The translations under genes and the position numbers were made by a program. Below the pieces are notes generated by a model. The model was not told the origin of the DNA and made no database searches. It saw only the letters and a list, made by a program, of their open reading frames with translations. A stretch of DNA of 64,000 bases from Variovorax sp. OV700 (lineage in GTDB: Bacteria > Pseudomonadota > Gammaproteobacteria > Burkholderiales > Burkholderiaceae_C), in contig NZ_FNDR01000006.1 in the NCBI RefSeq assembly GCF_900099805.1, positions 186,001 through 250,000 of the forward strand, given 5' to 3'. Below, one piece after another: positions 44,340 through 56,542 of this stretch (positions are counted from its first letter, which is position 1; each line of letters begins with the position of its first letter).

Positions 44340-46238
44340 TTAACCTGCTCCGAGCGCCACCGCGACGCGATAGGTGATGAAGCATGCCGCATAAGCGAGG
44401 CCGAACAGGTAGCCCGCCATGATCCACACGTAGCGCCACGATCCGGTCTCGCGCTTGACCGCCGCCAGGGTCGAGATGCACTGCGGCGCAAACACGTACC
44501 AGACCAGCAGCGACAGCGCGGTGGCAAGCGACCAGCTGCCCGCGATCAGCGGCTCGAGCTGCCCCGCCACGTCGTCGCCGCTGGCCGAGAGCGCATACAC
44601 CGTGCCGAGCGCGCCCACCGCCACCTCGCGCGCCGCCATGCCCGGCACCAGCGCGATAGAGATCTGCCAGTTGAAACCGATGGGCGCAAAGATGTGTTCG
44701 AGCCCGCGGCCGATCATGCCGGCCAGGCTGTACTGGATGGCGGGGCCCGTGGCGCCTTCGGGCGGCGACGGAAAGGTCGACAGGAACCACAGCAGGATGG
44801 TGAGCGTGAGGATGATCGTGCCCACGCGCTGGAGGAAGATCCAGGCTCGTTCATACAAACCCACAGCAAGGTTGCGAAGACTGGGCCAGCGGTACGCCGG
44901 CAGCTCCATCATCAGCGGCGAATGCTGCTGGTTGTCGCGGAAGCGCTTCATCACCCAGGCCACCGCCATCGCCGAGACGATGCCGAAGACATACAGCGCG
45001 AAAAGCACCACGCCCTGCAGGTTGAACACGCCACCCACGGTGCGCGCCGGAATGAAGGCCGCGATCAGCAGCGCGTAGACCGGCAGGCGCGCCGAGCAGG
45101 TCATGAGCGGCGCAATCATGATGGTGGTGATGCGGTCGCGCCAATTGCTGATGGTGCGCGTGGCCATCACACCGGGAATGGCGCAGGCAAAGCTCGACAG
45201 CAGCGGAATGAAGGAACGGCCCGAAAGCCCCACGGTGCCCATCACGCGGTCGAGCAGGAATGCGGCGCGGGGCAGGTAGCCCGAATCTTCGAGCGCCAGG
45301 ATGAACAGGAACAGGATCAGGATCTGCGGCAGGAACACGATCACGCCGCCCACGCCGGCAATGACGCCGTCGACCAGCAGGCTCTGCAGCATGCCTTCGG
45401 GCATGTGGGCCTTGAGCAGGTTGCCCAGGCCCTCGGTGCCAGCCTTGATGGCGTCCATCGGCACGTTGGCCCAGCTGAACACCGCCTGGAACATCAGGAA
45501 CATCGTGGCGGCGAGCACCAGCATGCCCCACACCGGGTGCATCACCACGCGGTCGATGCGGTCGCTGGTGGCCAGGCTGCCGACCGGCTCGCGCACGGCA
45601 ATGCCGAGGATGCGGCGCACTTCGCGCTGCGTGGCGAGCACGTCGTCGAGCCCCGGCGCCTGCCAGGGCTGCTGCGGCGCGGCGGCGGCCACCGGCGCAT
45701 CCAGGGCCTCGAGCAGGCCCTGTGCGCCGCCCGAATGCACGCCGACCGTCTCGACCACCGGCACGCCCAGTTCGCGGGAGAGCACGGCCGTGTCGACGGC
45801 GATGCCCTGCTTCTTGGCCATGTCGGTCATGTTGAGCGCCACCACCATCGGCAGCCCGAGGCGCTTGGCCTCGAGCACGAGCCGCAGGTTGAGCCGCAGG
45901 TTGGTGGCGTCGGTCACGCACACCAGCAGGTCGGGCAACGGCTCGCTGCTCTTGCCGGTGACCACGTCGCGCGTCACGGCTTCGTCCGCGCTAAGCGCGT
46001 TGAGGCTGTAGGCGCCCGGCAGGTCGAGCACGAACACGCGGCGGCCCGATGCGGTGCGCAGCAGGCCTTCCTTGCGCTCTACAGTCACGCCGGCGTAGTT
46101 GGCCACCTTCTGGCGGCTGCCGGTGAGCAGGTTGAAGAGCGCCGTCTTGCCGCAGTTGGGATTTCCCAGCAGCGCAATGCGCCCCGGCTGTGCGGTGGCC
46201 GCGAGGCGCCCCGGCCCCTGGATGACGGCTTCAACCAT
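44340..46238 (-). CDS. feoB: Ferrous iron transport protein B
   Basis: 632 residues. The N-terminal G domain has LLGNPNCGKTALFNLLTG (G1), NYAGVTVERKEG (G2), DLPGAYSLNALS (G3) and ALNMTDMA (G4). The membrane part contains the gate motifs, for example GLSGRSFIPLLSSFACAIPG and LMTCSARLPVYALLIAAFIP, the latter with the cysteine implicated in iron passage. It imports Fe2+ under low oxygen. It is shorter than E. coli FeoB (773) but similar to the compact forms. The feoA stop overlaps its start by 8 bases. Confidence 0.96.
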   Translation of the reverse strand: MVEAVIQGPGRLAATAQPGRIALLGNPNCGKTALFNLLTGSRQKVANYAGVTVERKEGLLRTASGRRVFVLDLPGAYSLNALSADEAVTRDVVTGKSSEPLPDLLVCVTDATNLRLNLRLVLEAKRLGLPMVVALNMTDMAKKQGIAVDTAVLSRELGVPVVETVGVHSGGAQGLLEALDAPVAAAAPQQPWQAPGLDDVLATQREVRRILGIAVREPVGSLATSDRIDRVVMHPVWGMLVLAATMFLMFQAVFSWANVPMDAIKAGTEGLGNLLKAHMPEGMLQSLLVDGVIAGVGGVIVFLPQILILFLFILALEDSGYLPRAAFLLDRVMGTVGLSGRSFIPLLSSFACAIPGVMATRTISNWRDRITTIMIAPLMTCSARLPVYALLIAAFIPARTVGGVFNLQGVVLFALYVFGIVSAMAVAWVMKRFRDNQQHSPLMMELPAYRWPSLRNLAVGLYERAWIFLQRVGTIILTLTILLWFLSTFPSPPEGATGPAIQYSLAGMIGRGLEHIFAPIGFNWQISIALVPGMAAREVAVGALGTVYALSASGDDVAGQLEPLIAGSWSLATALSLLVWYVFAPQCISTLAAVKRETGSWRYVWIMAGYLFGLAYAACFITYRVAVALGAG

Positions 46239-46539
46239 GGCGTGCGCCTTCCAGCACGCCCGGTGCCACGTGAATCAGCGCGGCCTCGTGGCGGCGCAAT
46301 GCAAAAGTGGTGTGGCCCAGCCGCACCGCCAGGGGCTCTCGCCCGGGGAGGCCGCTAGCAACGATGCGCACGGCTTCGCCCGGCACGAAGCCGATTTCGG
46401 TCAGGCGCAGGACGAGGTCGCGGTCATCCGCGCCATCCGGGCGGGCCACGTCGAGCACCGTGGCCCATTGGTTGTCGGGAAGCTGGTCGAGCCGCAGGCT
46501 GGACGATGCCGGCGCGGCGCCGAAATTGTTGGTTTGCAC
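46231..46539 (-). CDS. feoA: Ferrous iron transport protein A
   Basis: About 102 residues with an SH3-like fold: LRLDQLPDNQWATVLDVARP, LRLTEIGFVPGEAVRIVAS, and LAVRLGHTTFALRRHEAALI. FeoA is a small cytoplasmic partner of FeoB. The start is uncertain: I give GTG at 46539 (VQTNNFG), but a TTG at 46581 (MLIWRARIP) opens the longest frame; neither has a good ribosome site. It is first in the feoA-feoB-Cys-rich-monooxygenase run and borders the low-GC island. Confidence 0.85.
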   Translation of the reverse strand: MQTNNFGAAPASSSLRLDQLPDNQWATVLDVARPDGADDRDLVLRLTEIGFVPGEAVRIVASGLPGREPLAVRLGHTTFALRRHEAALIHVAPGVLEGARHG

Positions 46540-46581
46540 GGTAAGAAAGTGCGCCGGAATCCGAGCGCGCCAAATGAGCAA

Positions 46582-46967
46582 AGCCTAGATGCTATCAATT
46601 CTCAATCGCAGAAACCTGACCTTGGCCCTTTGACCATGCAGGTCTGCCCTTTTCTCGAAACGTGGGCTCGCCTCGGCAAGGCGCCACTGAGCTTTCGTTA
46701 GCCGGCGCCGAGGGGCACCCGCGCTCGCCGCTGCGGAGTGCCGGCCGTGAGCACGGCAGAATGCGGACCAACAGCCGGAATCGGCCGGAAGCCGACGGTA
46801 GCGACCGGCAACTGGCTGGCACCATCTCGCCTAGCCATGGTTGTGCCGCTGGACGTCTCCAATCCACGTTCCAAAACGGAACGGACCCGAAGTGCGCGAC
46901 GCAGACACAAACTTGGTGAGAGCTCGCTACCGTACAACGGGTAATCCATTCAAAATTTGATTTCAGC
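46582..46967. other. Gap without a convincing gene, left flank of the thsAB island
   Basis: About 390 bases. The middle part (46741-46840) is rich in gccgg words (aacagccggaatcggccgg and similar) and resembles a dispersed, degenerate intergenic element found in many Burkholderiales rather than a gene. ORFs on both strands are short and have no family sequence. The last 50 bases turn AT-rich and should contain the thsA promoter, but I could not assign boxes. No tRNA or direct repeat was found. Confidence 0.55.
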
Positions 46968-47822
46968 ATGCGCCCGATTCAATCCTTAATCGATCTCATT
47001 GTGGGTATACGGCGGCAACCCCTCCTCCTGCTCGTATATGGATTTACTGCCTTCAGTGTACTGTCGACATTAGGGCAAGGGATTGACTTCTTCGTGCCGG
47101 GTATTGAGCTGAAGGGCAAGTTCGCCCTTTGGATTGTCATTGCGATCAGTGTGATCTATGCCTTGAAAAGGGTCTGGAAACCGTCGCGCATCGAGATCAG
47201 CGTGGCGAACTCCAATGCAGTCATCGAGATTCTTTTTGATGACCTATTTGCCCAGGACGGGATTCGCGTGATTGCGGTGAATGAATTTTTCGACAGCAAA
47301 CTCGGCAGACCAGTTTCAGACAAGAGCTTGCATGGAATTTTCATCAGAAGCTCTTTTGGCGGCCACCCTGATTCATTCGACAAGCAAGTGGATGACGAAC
47401 TAAAGATGGTGCAGTACGTGGATGTTCCAGAAAAGGTGGAAGGCAAGACGAAAGCCTATCCGATAGGGGCAAGTGCGCTCGTCGCCGTGAATCAGGATAG
47501 ATACCTGTGTTTTGCATTTGCAAAGACAAATCCTCAGGATTGCAAGGCATTTTCAGATGTAACATTAATGTGGCAGGCCTTAAATGACCTCTGGAAACGT
47601 GCGCGTTCGGAAGCCAACGGTCACCCTGTAAACGTACCGCTGGTAGGAAGCGGTTTGTCTGGGCTTGGACTACCGACTCGCGATTTGTTGAACTTAATTA
47701 TCCTGTCTGCGATCACCGAAACAAAGGCAAAGCCAATTACCAACAAAATTCGCATAGTGTTGCATCGCGACCGCTTTGACCAAATTGACCTCAGAGACGT
47801 AAAAAAGCACTGGAAGGAGTAG
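46968..47822 (+). CDS. thsA: Type II Thoeris effector ThsA: two membrane helices plus Macro-like domain
   Basis: 284 residues. Two N-terminal membrane helices (LLLLVYGFTAFSVLSTLG, about 20-38, and FALWIVIAISVIYAL, about 52-66) are followed by a cytoplasmic domain from about 75. That domain contains IRVIAVNEFFDSKLGRPVSD, SALVAVNQDRYLCFAFAKTN and the glycine loop VPLVGSGLSGLGLP (223-236), matching the ThsA Macro domain (formerly DUF6430). In type II Thoeris the TIR partner makes histidine-ADP-ribose on infection, which the Macro domain senses and the membrane part turns into cell death. GC content is far below the neighbours, indicating transfer. thsB follows 7 bases later. No strong ribosome site precedes the ATG. 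Confidence 0.88.
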   Translation: MRPIQSLIDLIVGIRRQPLLLLVYGFTAFSVLSTLGQGIDFFVPGIELKGKFALWIVIAISVIYALKRVWKPSRIEISVANSNAVIEILFDDLFAQDGIRVIAVNEFFDSKLGRPVSDKSLHGIFIRSSFGGHPDSFDKQVDDELKMVQYVDVPEKVEGKTKAYPIGASALVAVNQDRYLCFAFAKTNPQDCKAFSDVTLMWQALNDLWKRARSEANGHPVNVPLVGSGLSGLGLPTRDLLNLIILSAITETKAKPITNKIRIVLHRDRFDQIDLRDVKKHWKE

Positions 47823-47829
47823 ATGAACA

Positions 47830-48387
47830 ATGGCCTACCGAAATGGAACGTACGTCGCCTTTCATGCGGACGGAAACAACCGTCCCGGCAAAACTGACAT
47901 TGATTACTACAATCTAATGAAGGCCTGGTCTGCAAAGACCGATGATGACTTTACGATCATCAATAGCCATGACAAGGCGGCGGCCGTCCGCGATTCGAGT
48001 CTACATGCCACGTTGAGAAGGTCACTGCATGAGCGACTCAAGAATTCGAAGAACATGGTGCTCGTGATTGGTGAGACGACTCGCCTTGACAATGATTGGG
48101 TTCCCTTTGAAATCGAGCAGGCAATAGATCGCTATCAAATTCCGATCATTGCGACGTACTCGATCTACGAGAAGCCGATCCGCAATCCGGCGGCTCTCTC
48201 ACAATACTGGCCCCAGGCACTCGCAACGCGTATAAATAACGGGAGTGCTCATGTCATCCACATCCCTTTCAAGAAGGCCGCCCTGAACGATGCAATCGGC
48301 CAGTTCTCGCACAATAAATTCCCCTCTGGTGGCGGGAAGGGCGTCTACAGCGACGAGGCGTACCGCAACTTCGGCATCAGCGATTGA
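47830..48387 (+). CDS. thsB: Thoeris TIR-like protein ThsB
   Basis: 185 residues. GTYVAFHADGNNRPGKTDID opens a TIR-like fold with the first strand and the DYYNLM helix; LKNSKNMVLVIGETTRLDND is the third strand; WVPFEIEQAIDRYQIPIIAT (90-109) carries the Glu94 that aligns with the catalytic glutamate of NADase TIR proteins. This matches the ThsB_TIR family. It should sense phage and convert NAD+ to the signal read by ThsA. A strong AAGGAG site lies 11 bases upstream, overlapping the thsA stop region, so thsA-thsB are one operon. The C-terminus (SGGGKGVYSDEAYRNFGISD) is typical of short TIR proteins. Confidence 0.88.
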   Translation: MAYRNGTYVAFHADGNNRPGKTDIDYYNLMKAWSAKTDDDFTIINSHDKAAAVRDSSLHATLRRSLHERLKNSKNMVLVIGETTRLDNDWVPFEIEQAIDRYQIPIIATYSIYEKPIRNPAALSQYWPQALATRINNGSAHVIHIPFKKAALNDAIGQFSHNKFPSGGGKGVYSDEAYRNFGISD

Positions 48388-48939
48388 GGCGAATACCTGA
48401 GCTTCATTGATGCTTCGGCCACGAGGTGCAGTTAGTGCGCGGCGCCAAATTCTGCGGGGCGTCCTTCTGGTAGCTGCGTGCGGGTCCGACCTGCGGCTGT
48501 GGGGCGACGGGATCAAGACTTTAGGCGCCCCCCCGAACACCCTAGAGTCCCGACAAGCACAGCAAGCTTCTTGTCGACTCTGCCGGAAACCGCGCGCAGC
48601 GCTTCACCGGAAAGCCTGCCCTGCTTGAGCTCTCCATCGGGATGAGGTGTCTAGGGCAAACAGGGAGCCACATGTCATCTTCAACCAACTCGGCATCCAG
48701 ATCGATTTTGTACCTGAGCCAATAGTTCGAGGCGCGTTCCTTGCCCTTTGGGTGAGAGCCAACGCGGTGTTCTGTGACCAGCTCGCGGATGAAGCACGGA
48801 CTTCGATAGCCGCTATGTAGGCTCATCGATTCCGTTTAGTCCCCAAGCAATTCGCTTGCAGTCGAAGCAAGCCGGACGCCCAAGATTTATCGCACTGGGA
48901 GCAGGTAAGTTATCGCGACGTGCTTCATTTTCTCGCTGC
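48388..48939. other. Right flank of the thsAB island, mostly without genes
   Basis: About 550 bases of intermediate GC. It holds one doubtful minus-strand ORF (48542-48826, listed separately) and otherwise no family sequence on either strand. A run of c residues (taggcgcccccccgaacacc near 48522-48541) precedes that ORF's end. The stretch looks like worn-out mobile or transferred DNA. Confidence 0.5.
48542..48826 (-). CDS. Doubtful small protein or gene remnant beside thsAB
   Basis: 94 codons. The middle reads like a real protein (LVTEHRVGSHPKGKERASNY, YKIDLDAELVEDDMWLPVCP), but the ends look random and no good ribosome site precedes the ATG. I recognise no family. It could be the remnant of a larger gene lost when the island was inserted or decayed. 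Confidence 0.3.
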   Translation of the reverse strand: MSLHSGYRSPCFIRELVTEHRVGSHPKGKERASNYWLRYKIDLDAELVEDDMWLPVCPRHLIPMESSSRAGFPVKRCARFPAESTRSLLCLSGL

Positions 48940-49394
48940 TCAGGCCAGTTCAACGATGCGCGCCGTGACTGCGTCGTCCATCACGATCAGTTCGGCGACC
49001 GCAATCGGCAATTTGAACCGGCGCGGGCCGGCGCTGCCCGGATTGACGTAGAGCACGCCGCCGCGCTCCTCGATCTTCGGCTTGTGGGAGTGGCCGGAAA
49101 CCACCACGCGAACGCCCGCTGCCGCAGGGTCGATGTCGATCTGCGACAGGTCGTGTACCGCATAGATAAGCACCCCGGCGACTTGCAGGAATTCCGTTTC
49201 CGGAATCCGCGCTGCCCACAGCTCGCGGTCGTTGTTGCCCCGCACCACCGTGAGCGGCGCGATGGCCTTCAGCGCGTCGAGGATTCCCGCATCGCCGATG
49301 TCTCCGCCGTGCACGATGAAGTCGCTGCCCTGCAGGACGGCGACGGCCTGCGGACGCAGCAGGCCGTGAGTATCGGAAATGAGGCCGACGCGAA

Positions 49395-49398
<4 letters not shown>
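48940..49398 (-). CDS. Metallophosphoesterase, YfcE/MJ0936 type
   Basis: 152 residues from a TTG start ([20 protein letters not shown]). Metal-binding motifs are [29 protein letters not shown] and [10 protein letters not shown], with [11 protein letters not shown] near the end. Small proteins of this class hydrolyse phosphodiesters in vitro; the natural substrate is unknown. The TTG overlaps the acnA stop (TTGA), so its translation is probably coupled to aconitase, and no ATG lies at a suitable place. It has all conserved motifs and so is likely active. Confidence 0.88.
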
Positions 49399-52265
<2,867 letters not shown>

Positions 52266-52377
52266 TGAGGAACTCCTGTTAGTTCGTGGAAGCACCTCAA
52301 GGATAGCGGGGATCAATGTCAATTGTTGTAGTCTGCCTTCCCTGCCGCGCTCTTGCGCCGACCTTTTCCTCATGGCG

Positions 52378-52407
52378 AAAAAAGCCCGCCAAATCGGTGC
52401 GGCGGGC
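52378..52407 (-). terminator. Likely terminator after the small membrane protein gene
   Basis: Arms gcccgcc and ggcgggc (52384-52390 and 52401-52407) with a 10-base loop, followed on the minus strand by TTTTTT. It lies 10 bases after the minus-strand stop at 52418. Confidence 0.75.
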
Positions 52408-52417
52408 ACGCCCACAC

Positions 52418-52831
52418 TCAGGCAATCGCCATGTTCGTGCCGCCACGCGTGCGGCGCAAACCGGTCCATTGCAGTTCGGCCAGCACCACGACGCACAGTG
52501 CCTGCGCCAGCACCCAGGCCATGCCCAGCGCGGTGACTGCGAACATGCCGCTCATCAGAAGCGCGATGCATCCCAGGGCCCAGCCGAAGTTGCCGACCAC
52601 GACGAGGCCGATCAACGTGCGAGGCGGTGTGCGGCGGCTGGCCATGAAGGCGGCGGCTGCTGCATAGGCCAGCAGGAACACGCCCGTTCCCAGGAGCAGC
52701 GGTGCCGGCAGTCCGGTCAGCCGTGCGAGAGCGCCGGTGAACGCAACCTGCAGCGCACCGGTCGCGGCGCAGGAGGCGGCGTCGGCCCACATCACGTTGG
52801 GCAGGAAGCGGGGGGATGCAAAGACGGACAT
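52418..52831 (-). CDS. Small integral membrane protein of unknown function
   Basis: 137 residues starting [20 protein letters not shown]. Four hydrophobic segments are visible (for example [20 protein letters not shown] and [20 protein letters not shown]), with short polar loops and a basic C-terminus ([12 protein letters not shown]). A strong AAAGGAG site precedes the ATG. I do not recognise a family. It is divergent from an HTH regulator 134 bases away, which may control it, and is followed by its own terminator. Confidence 0.82.
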   Translation of the reverse strand: MSVFASPRFLPNVMWADAASCAATGALQVAFTGALARLTGLPAPLLLGTGVFLLAYAAAAAFMASRRTPPRTLIGLVVVGNFGWALGCIALLMSGMFAVTALGMAWVLAQALCVVVLAELQWTGLRRTRGGTNMAIA

Positions 52832-52965
52832 GAGAATCTCCTTTGGGTTGGTTACGCCGCAAGCCTGTCCTGCCGCGTTGGAGCCAATGATTCCGAAGGC
52901 TGCGCACACAGTCGATAACCTGTGAGGTCATGGCGCGGCCCTGGCGCCACGCCAGAATCGGGGCC

Positions 52966-53802
52966 ATGAACACTTCCCGCCCCCACTCGTCCAAGGCCAG
53001 CCAGCCCGGCGCGCGCGACCCGTTCGGCGTCCACCTGCGGCACTGGCGCACGCACCGCCGGCTGAGCCAGCTCGACCTCGCCCAGGAGGCCGAGGTATCG
53101 ACCCGCCACCTGAGCTATGTGGAAACCGGCCGCGCCGCCCCCAGCCGCGAAATGGTGCTGCGCCTGGCCGAGCGGCTCGAAGTGCCCCTGCGCGAGCGCA
53201 ATGCGCTCCTAGTGGCGGCGGGCTTCGCGCCGATGTACAGGCAGCGCTCGCTCGACGACCCCGCCATGGCGTCGGCACGGCGTGCGGTGGACCTGGTGCT
53301 CAAAGGCCATGAGCCCTTTCCCGCGTTGGCGGTGGACCGCCACTGGAACCTGGTGGCGCACAACGCGCTGGTGCCAATGCTGATGGCCGGTGCCGCGCCC
53401 GAGCTGGTGAAACCGCCCATCAACGTGCTTCGCTTGAGCCTGCACCCCGACGGCCTGGCCTCGCGCATTGCCAATCTGGCGCAGTGGCGCGCCCATCTGC
53501 TCGAACGATTGCAGCAGCAGATCGCCGCGACGGGCGACGCGGCGCTACAGGCCCTGCACGACGAGCTCGAGGCCTACCCCACGCCCCAGGTGAGCCATGA
53601 CACGCCCGCGGTGGACACCGACCTCTCGGGCGTCGTAGTGCCCTTTCAACTGGCCACGCCGAACGGCGTGCTGAGCTTCATCAGCACCACGACCATCTTT
53701 GGAACGCCTGTGGACGTCACCTTGCAGGAGCTGGCGGTGGAGTCGTTCTTCCCGGCGGATGCGCAGACGGCTGCGGCGCTGACCGCATTGGCGGCCGGCT
53801 GA
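52966..53802 (+). CDS. Xre/MmyB-type helix-turn-helix transcriptional regulator
   Basis: 278 residues. The HTH lies near 20-80 ([20 protein letters not shown] and [20 protein letters not shown]); the C-terminal part ([20 protein letters not shown] and [20 protein letters not shown]) is the MmyB-like ligand-binding domain, which in this family is PAS-like and may bind a fatty acid. The start [10 protein letters not shown] is preferred over the in-frame ATG at 52930. It is divergent from the small membrane protein gene, the most likely target. Confidence 0.9.
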   Translation: MNTSRPHSSKASQPGARDPFGVHLRHWRTHRRLSQLDLAQEAEVSTRHLSYVETGRAAPSREMVLRLAERLEVPLRERNALLVAAGFAPMYRQRSLDDPAMASARRAVDLVLKGHEPFPALAVDRHWNLVAHNALVPMLMAGAAPELVKPPINVLRLSLHPDGLASRIANLAQWRAHLLERLQQQIAATGDAALQALHDELEAYPTPQVSHDTPAVDTDLSGVVVPFQLATPNGVLSFISTTTIFGTPVDVTLQELAVESFFPADAQTAAALTALAAG

Positions 53803-53831
53803 GAAAAGCAAACTTGCGCCGCACGTAAAAA

Positions 53832-53851
53832 AGCCCCGCGCAAGCGGGGCT
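53832..53851 (-). terminator. Intrinsic terminator of acnB
   Basis: Arms agccccgc and gcggggct with a GCAA loop and, on the minus strand, a TTTTTT run. It is 27 bases beyond the acnB stop and also lies just after the convergent HTH gene. Confidence 0.88.
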
Positions 53852-53877
53852 CTTCAGGTTGCGAAGCTGCGCGTGGA

Positions 53878-56466
53878 TCAGGCCACCACAGCAGCGTTCG
53901 CTTCGGTCTTGTAGTCGTCGATCTTGTCGAAGTTCAGGTACTGGTAGATCTGGGCGCTCGACGCATCGAGCACGCCCGTTGCGGCCATGTACTCTTCCCG
54001 CGTCGGGATACGGCCGAGGCGCGAGCAGATCGCGGCCAGTTCGGCCGAGCCCAGGTACACGTTGGTGTTCTTGCCCAGGCGATTCGGGAAGTTGCGGGTG
54101 CTGGTCGACATGACCGTGGCGCCTTCGCGCACTTGTGCCTGGTTCCCCATGCACAGCGAGCAGCCCGGCATTTCGGTGCGCGCACCGGCATTGCCGAACA
54201 CGCCGTAGTGGCCTTCTTCGGTGAGTTGCTGCGCGTCCATCTTGGTGGGCGGTGCAATCCACAGCTTGACCGGGATGTCGCGCTTGCCTTCGAGCAGCTT
54301 CGACGCGGCGCGGAAGTGGCCGATGTTGGTCATGCACGAGCCGATGAACACTTCGTCGATCACGGCACCGGCCACGTCGCTGAGCGTCTTCACGTCGTCA
54401 GGGTCGTTCGGGCAGGCCACGATGGGTTCGTGGATCTCGGCCAGGTCGATATCGATGACGGCGGCGTAATCGGCGTCGGCATCGCCCTTGAGCAATTGCG
54501 GGTCCGCAAGCCAGGCTTCCTGCGCGGCGATGCGGCGTGCCAGCGTGCGGGCGTCGGCGTAGCCTTCGGCAATCATCCACTTCATCAGCGTGATGTTGCT
54601 GTTGATGTACTCCTGAATCGGTTCCTTGTTCAGGTGCACCGTGCAGCCGGCGGCCGAGCGTTCGGCCGAGGCGTCGCTCAGCTCGAAGGCTTGCTCCACC
54701 TTCAGGTCAGGCAGGCCTTCGATTTCGAGGATGCGGCCCGAGAAGATGTTCTTCTTGCCTTGCTTGGCCACGGTCAGCAGGCCCGACTTGATGGCGTACA
54801 GCGGAATGGCGTTGACCAGGTCGCGCAACGTGACGCCGGGCTGCATCTTGCCCTTGAAGCGCACGAGCACCGATTCGGGCATGTCCAGCGGCATCACGCC
54901 GGTGGCGGCCGCGAAGGCCACCAGGCCGGAGCCGGCCGGGAAGCTGATGCCGATGGGGAAACGGGTGTGGCTGTCGCCGCCGGTGCCCACGGTGTCGGGC
55001 GTCAGCAGGCGGTTGAGCCAGCTGTGGATCACGCCGTCGCCCGGGCGCAGCGAAACGCCGCCGCGGTTGGCCATGAAATCGGGGAGTTCATGGTGCATCT
55101 TGACATCGACCTTCTTCGGGTACGCCGCCGTGTGGCAGAACGACTGCATCACGAGGTCGGCCGAGAAGCCCAGGCAGGCCAGGTCTTTCAGCTCGTCGCG
55201 CGTCATCGGGCCGGTGGTGTCCTGCGAGCCGACCGAGGTCATCTTGGGTTCGCAATACGTGCCCGGGCGAACGCCCTGGCCTTCGGGCAGGCCGCAGGCG
55301 CGGCCGACCATCTTCTGTGCGAGCGAGAAGCCCTTCTTGGTGTCGACCGGGCTTTGCGGCAGGCGGAACAGCGTCGAGACGGGCAGGCCCAGCGCTTCGC
55401 GCGCCTTGGCCGTGAGGCCGCGGCCGATGATCAGCGGAATGCGGCCACCGGCGCGCACTTCGTCGAACAGCACGTCGCTCTTGACCTGGAATTCGGCGAT
55501 GACCTTGCCGTCTTTCAGGGCCTTGCCTTCGTAGGGACGCAGCTCGACCACGTCGCCCATGTTCATCTGCGTCACGTCGAGCTCGATGGGCAGTGCGCCC
55601 GAGTCTTCCATCGTGTTGTAGAAGATGGGAGCGATCTTGCCGCCGAGGCAGACGCCGCCGAAACGCTTGTTCGGCACGAAGGGAATGTCTTCGCCGGTGA
55701 ACCACAGCACCGAGTTGGTGGCGCTCTTGCGCGACGAACCTGTGCCGACCACGTCGCCGGCGTAGGCCACGAGGTGGCCGCGCGCGCGCAGGTCTTCGAT
55801 GAACTTCACGGGGCCGCGCTTGCCGTCTTCTTCAGGGACGATGCCGGGTCGGGCGTTCTTGTGCATCGCCAGGGCGTGCATCGGAATGTCGGGACGCGTC
55901 GTCGCATCGGGTGCGGGCGACAGGTCATCGGTGTTGATTTCGCCAGCCACCTTGAAGATGCTGACGGTAATGCTTTGCGGCACTTCGGGGCGGCTGGTGA
56001 ACCATTCGGCATCGGCCCAGCTTTGCAGCACGCCCTTGGCGTGGGCGTTGCCCTTGTCGGCCTTTTCCTTGACGTCGTGGAACTGATCGAACATCAACAG
56101 GGTTTTCTTCAGGCCTTCGGCCGCCACGGCGCCGACTTCGGCGTCGTCGAGCAGGTCGATCATGGGGCTGATGTTGTAGCCGCCGAGCATGGTGCCGAGC
56201 AATTCGGTGGCACGGGCACGCGAAATGAACGCGTTCTTCTCGGTACCGTGGGCCACGGCCGCCAGGTAGCTCGCCTTGACCTTGGCCGCGTCATCGACGC
56301 CGGCGGGCACGCGATAGGTGAGCAGATCGAGCAGGAAAGCACCGTCCTTGGCATTCGCGCTCTTGAGGAGCTCGATCGCTTCGGCGGTTTGCTTCGCGCT
56401 CAATGGCAGCGGCGGAATACCGAGCGCGGCGCGTTCGGCAACATGGTCAACGTAGGCTTGCAACAT
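53878..56466 (-). CDS. acnB: Aconitate hydratase B
   Basis: 862 residues starting [20 protein letters not shown], which opens the HEAT-like domain specific to AcnB. The swivel domain follows ([20 protein letters not shown]), then the catalytic domains with [40 protein letters not shown] (Cys near 712) and [20 protein letters not shown] (Cys near 768 and 771). It is the main, oxygen-sensitive TCA aconitase and may also act as 2-methylcitrate dehydratase. It is the last gene of the mdh-tam-CitE-exported protein-acnB run. Confidence 0.97.
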   Translation of the reverse strand: MLQAYVDHVAERAALGIPPLPLSAKQTAEAIELLKSANAKDGAFLLDLLTYRVPAGVDDAAKVKASYLAAVAHGTEKNAFISRARATELLGTMLGGYNISPMIDLLDDAEVGAVAAEGLKKTLLMFDQFHDVKEKADKGNAHAKGVLQSWADAEWFTSRPEVPQSITVSIFKVAGEINTDDLSPAPDATTRPDIPMHALAMHKNARPGIVPEEDGKRGPVKFIEDLRARGHLVAYAGDVVGTGSSRKSATNSVLWFTGEDIPFVPNKRFGGVCLGGKIAPIFYNTMEDSGALPIELDVTQMNMGDVVELRPYEGKALKDGKVIAEFQVKSDVLFDEVRAGGRIPLIIGRGLTAKAREALGLPVSTLFRLPQSPVDTKKGFSLAQKMVGRACGLPEGQGVRPGTYCEPKMTSVGSQDTTGPMTRDELKDLACLGFSADLVMQSFCHTAAYPKKVDVKMHHELPDFMANRGGVSLRPGDGVIHSWLNRLLTPDTVGTGGDSHTRFPIGISFPAGSGLVAFAAATGVMPLDMPESVLVRFKGKMQPGVTLRDLVNAIPLYAIKSGLLTVAKQGKKNIFSGRILEIEGLPDLKVEQAFELSDASAERSAAGCTVHLNKEPIQEYINSNITLMKWMIAEGYADARTLARRIAAQEAWLADPQLLKGDADADYAAVIDIDLAEIHEPIVACPNDPDDVKTLSDVAGAVIDEVFIGSCMTNIGHFRAASKLLEGKRDIPVKLWIAPPTKMDAQQLTEEGHYGVFGNAGARTEMPGCSLCMGNQAQVREGATVMSTSTRNFPNRLGKNTNVYLGSAELAAICSRLGRIPTREEYMAATGVLDASSAQIYQYLNFDKIDDYKTEANAAVVA

Positions 56467-56542
56467 CTTCTTTTCTCCGGAAACTGGGCTGGCGGGCGTG
56501 CGGTACGGCAAGCAAGAGCCGCGCCGCACCCCTGGGGGACTC

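Noticed and set aside
44331..46358. 675-codon plus-strand ORF opposite feoB
   Set aside because: His/Gln/Arg-rich shadow frame; feoB motifs are on the other strand.
46595..46969. 124-codon minus-strand ORF left of thsA
   Set aside because: Lies across the gccgg-rich element and the thsA promoter region; sequence looks random.
48407..48628. 73-codon plus-strand ORF beside thsAB
   Set aside because: Overlaps the doubtful minus-strand ORF, has no ribosome site and no recognisable sequence.
46582..48939. Attachment-site direct repeats or tRNA flanking the thsAB island
   Set aside because: I compared the edges by eye and found no shared direct repeat, tRNA end or integrase, so no mobile element is claimed.
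52266..53051. N-terminal extension of acnA by 262 codons
   Set aside because: Crosses the small membrane protein gene in another frame and the HTH gene; aconitase A begins at MAKAPAHAF with normal length.
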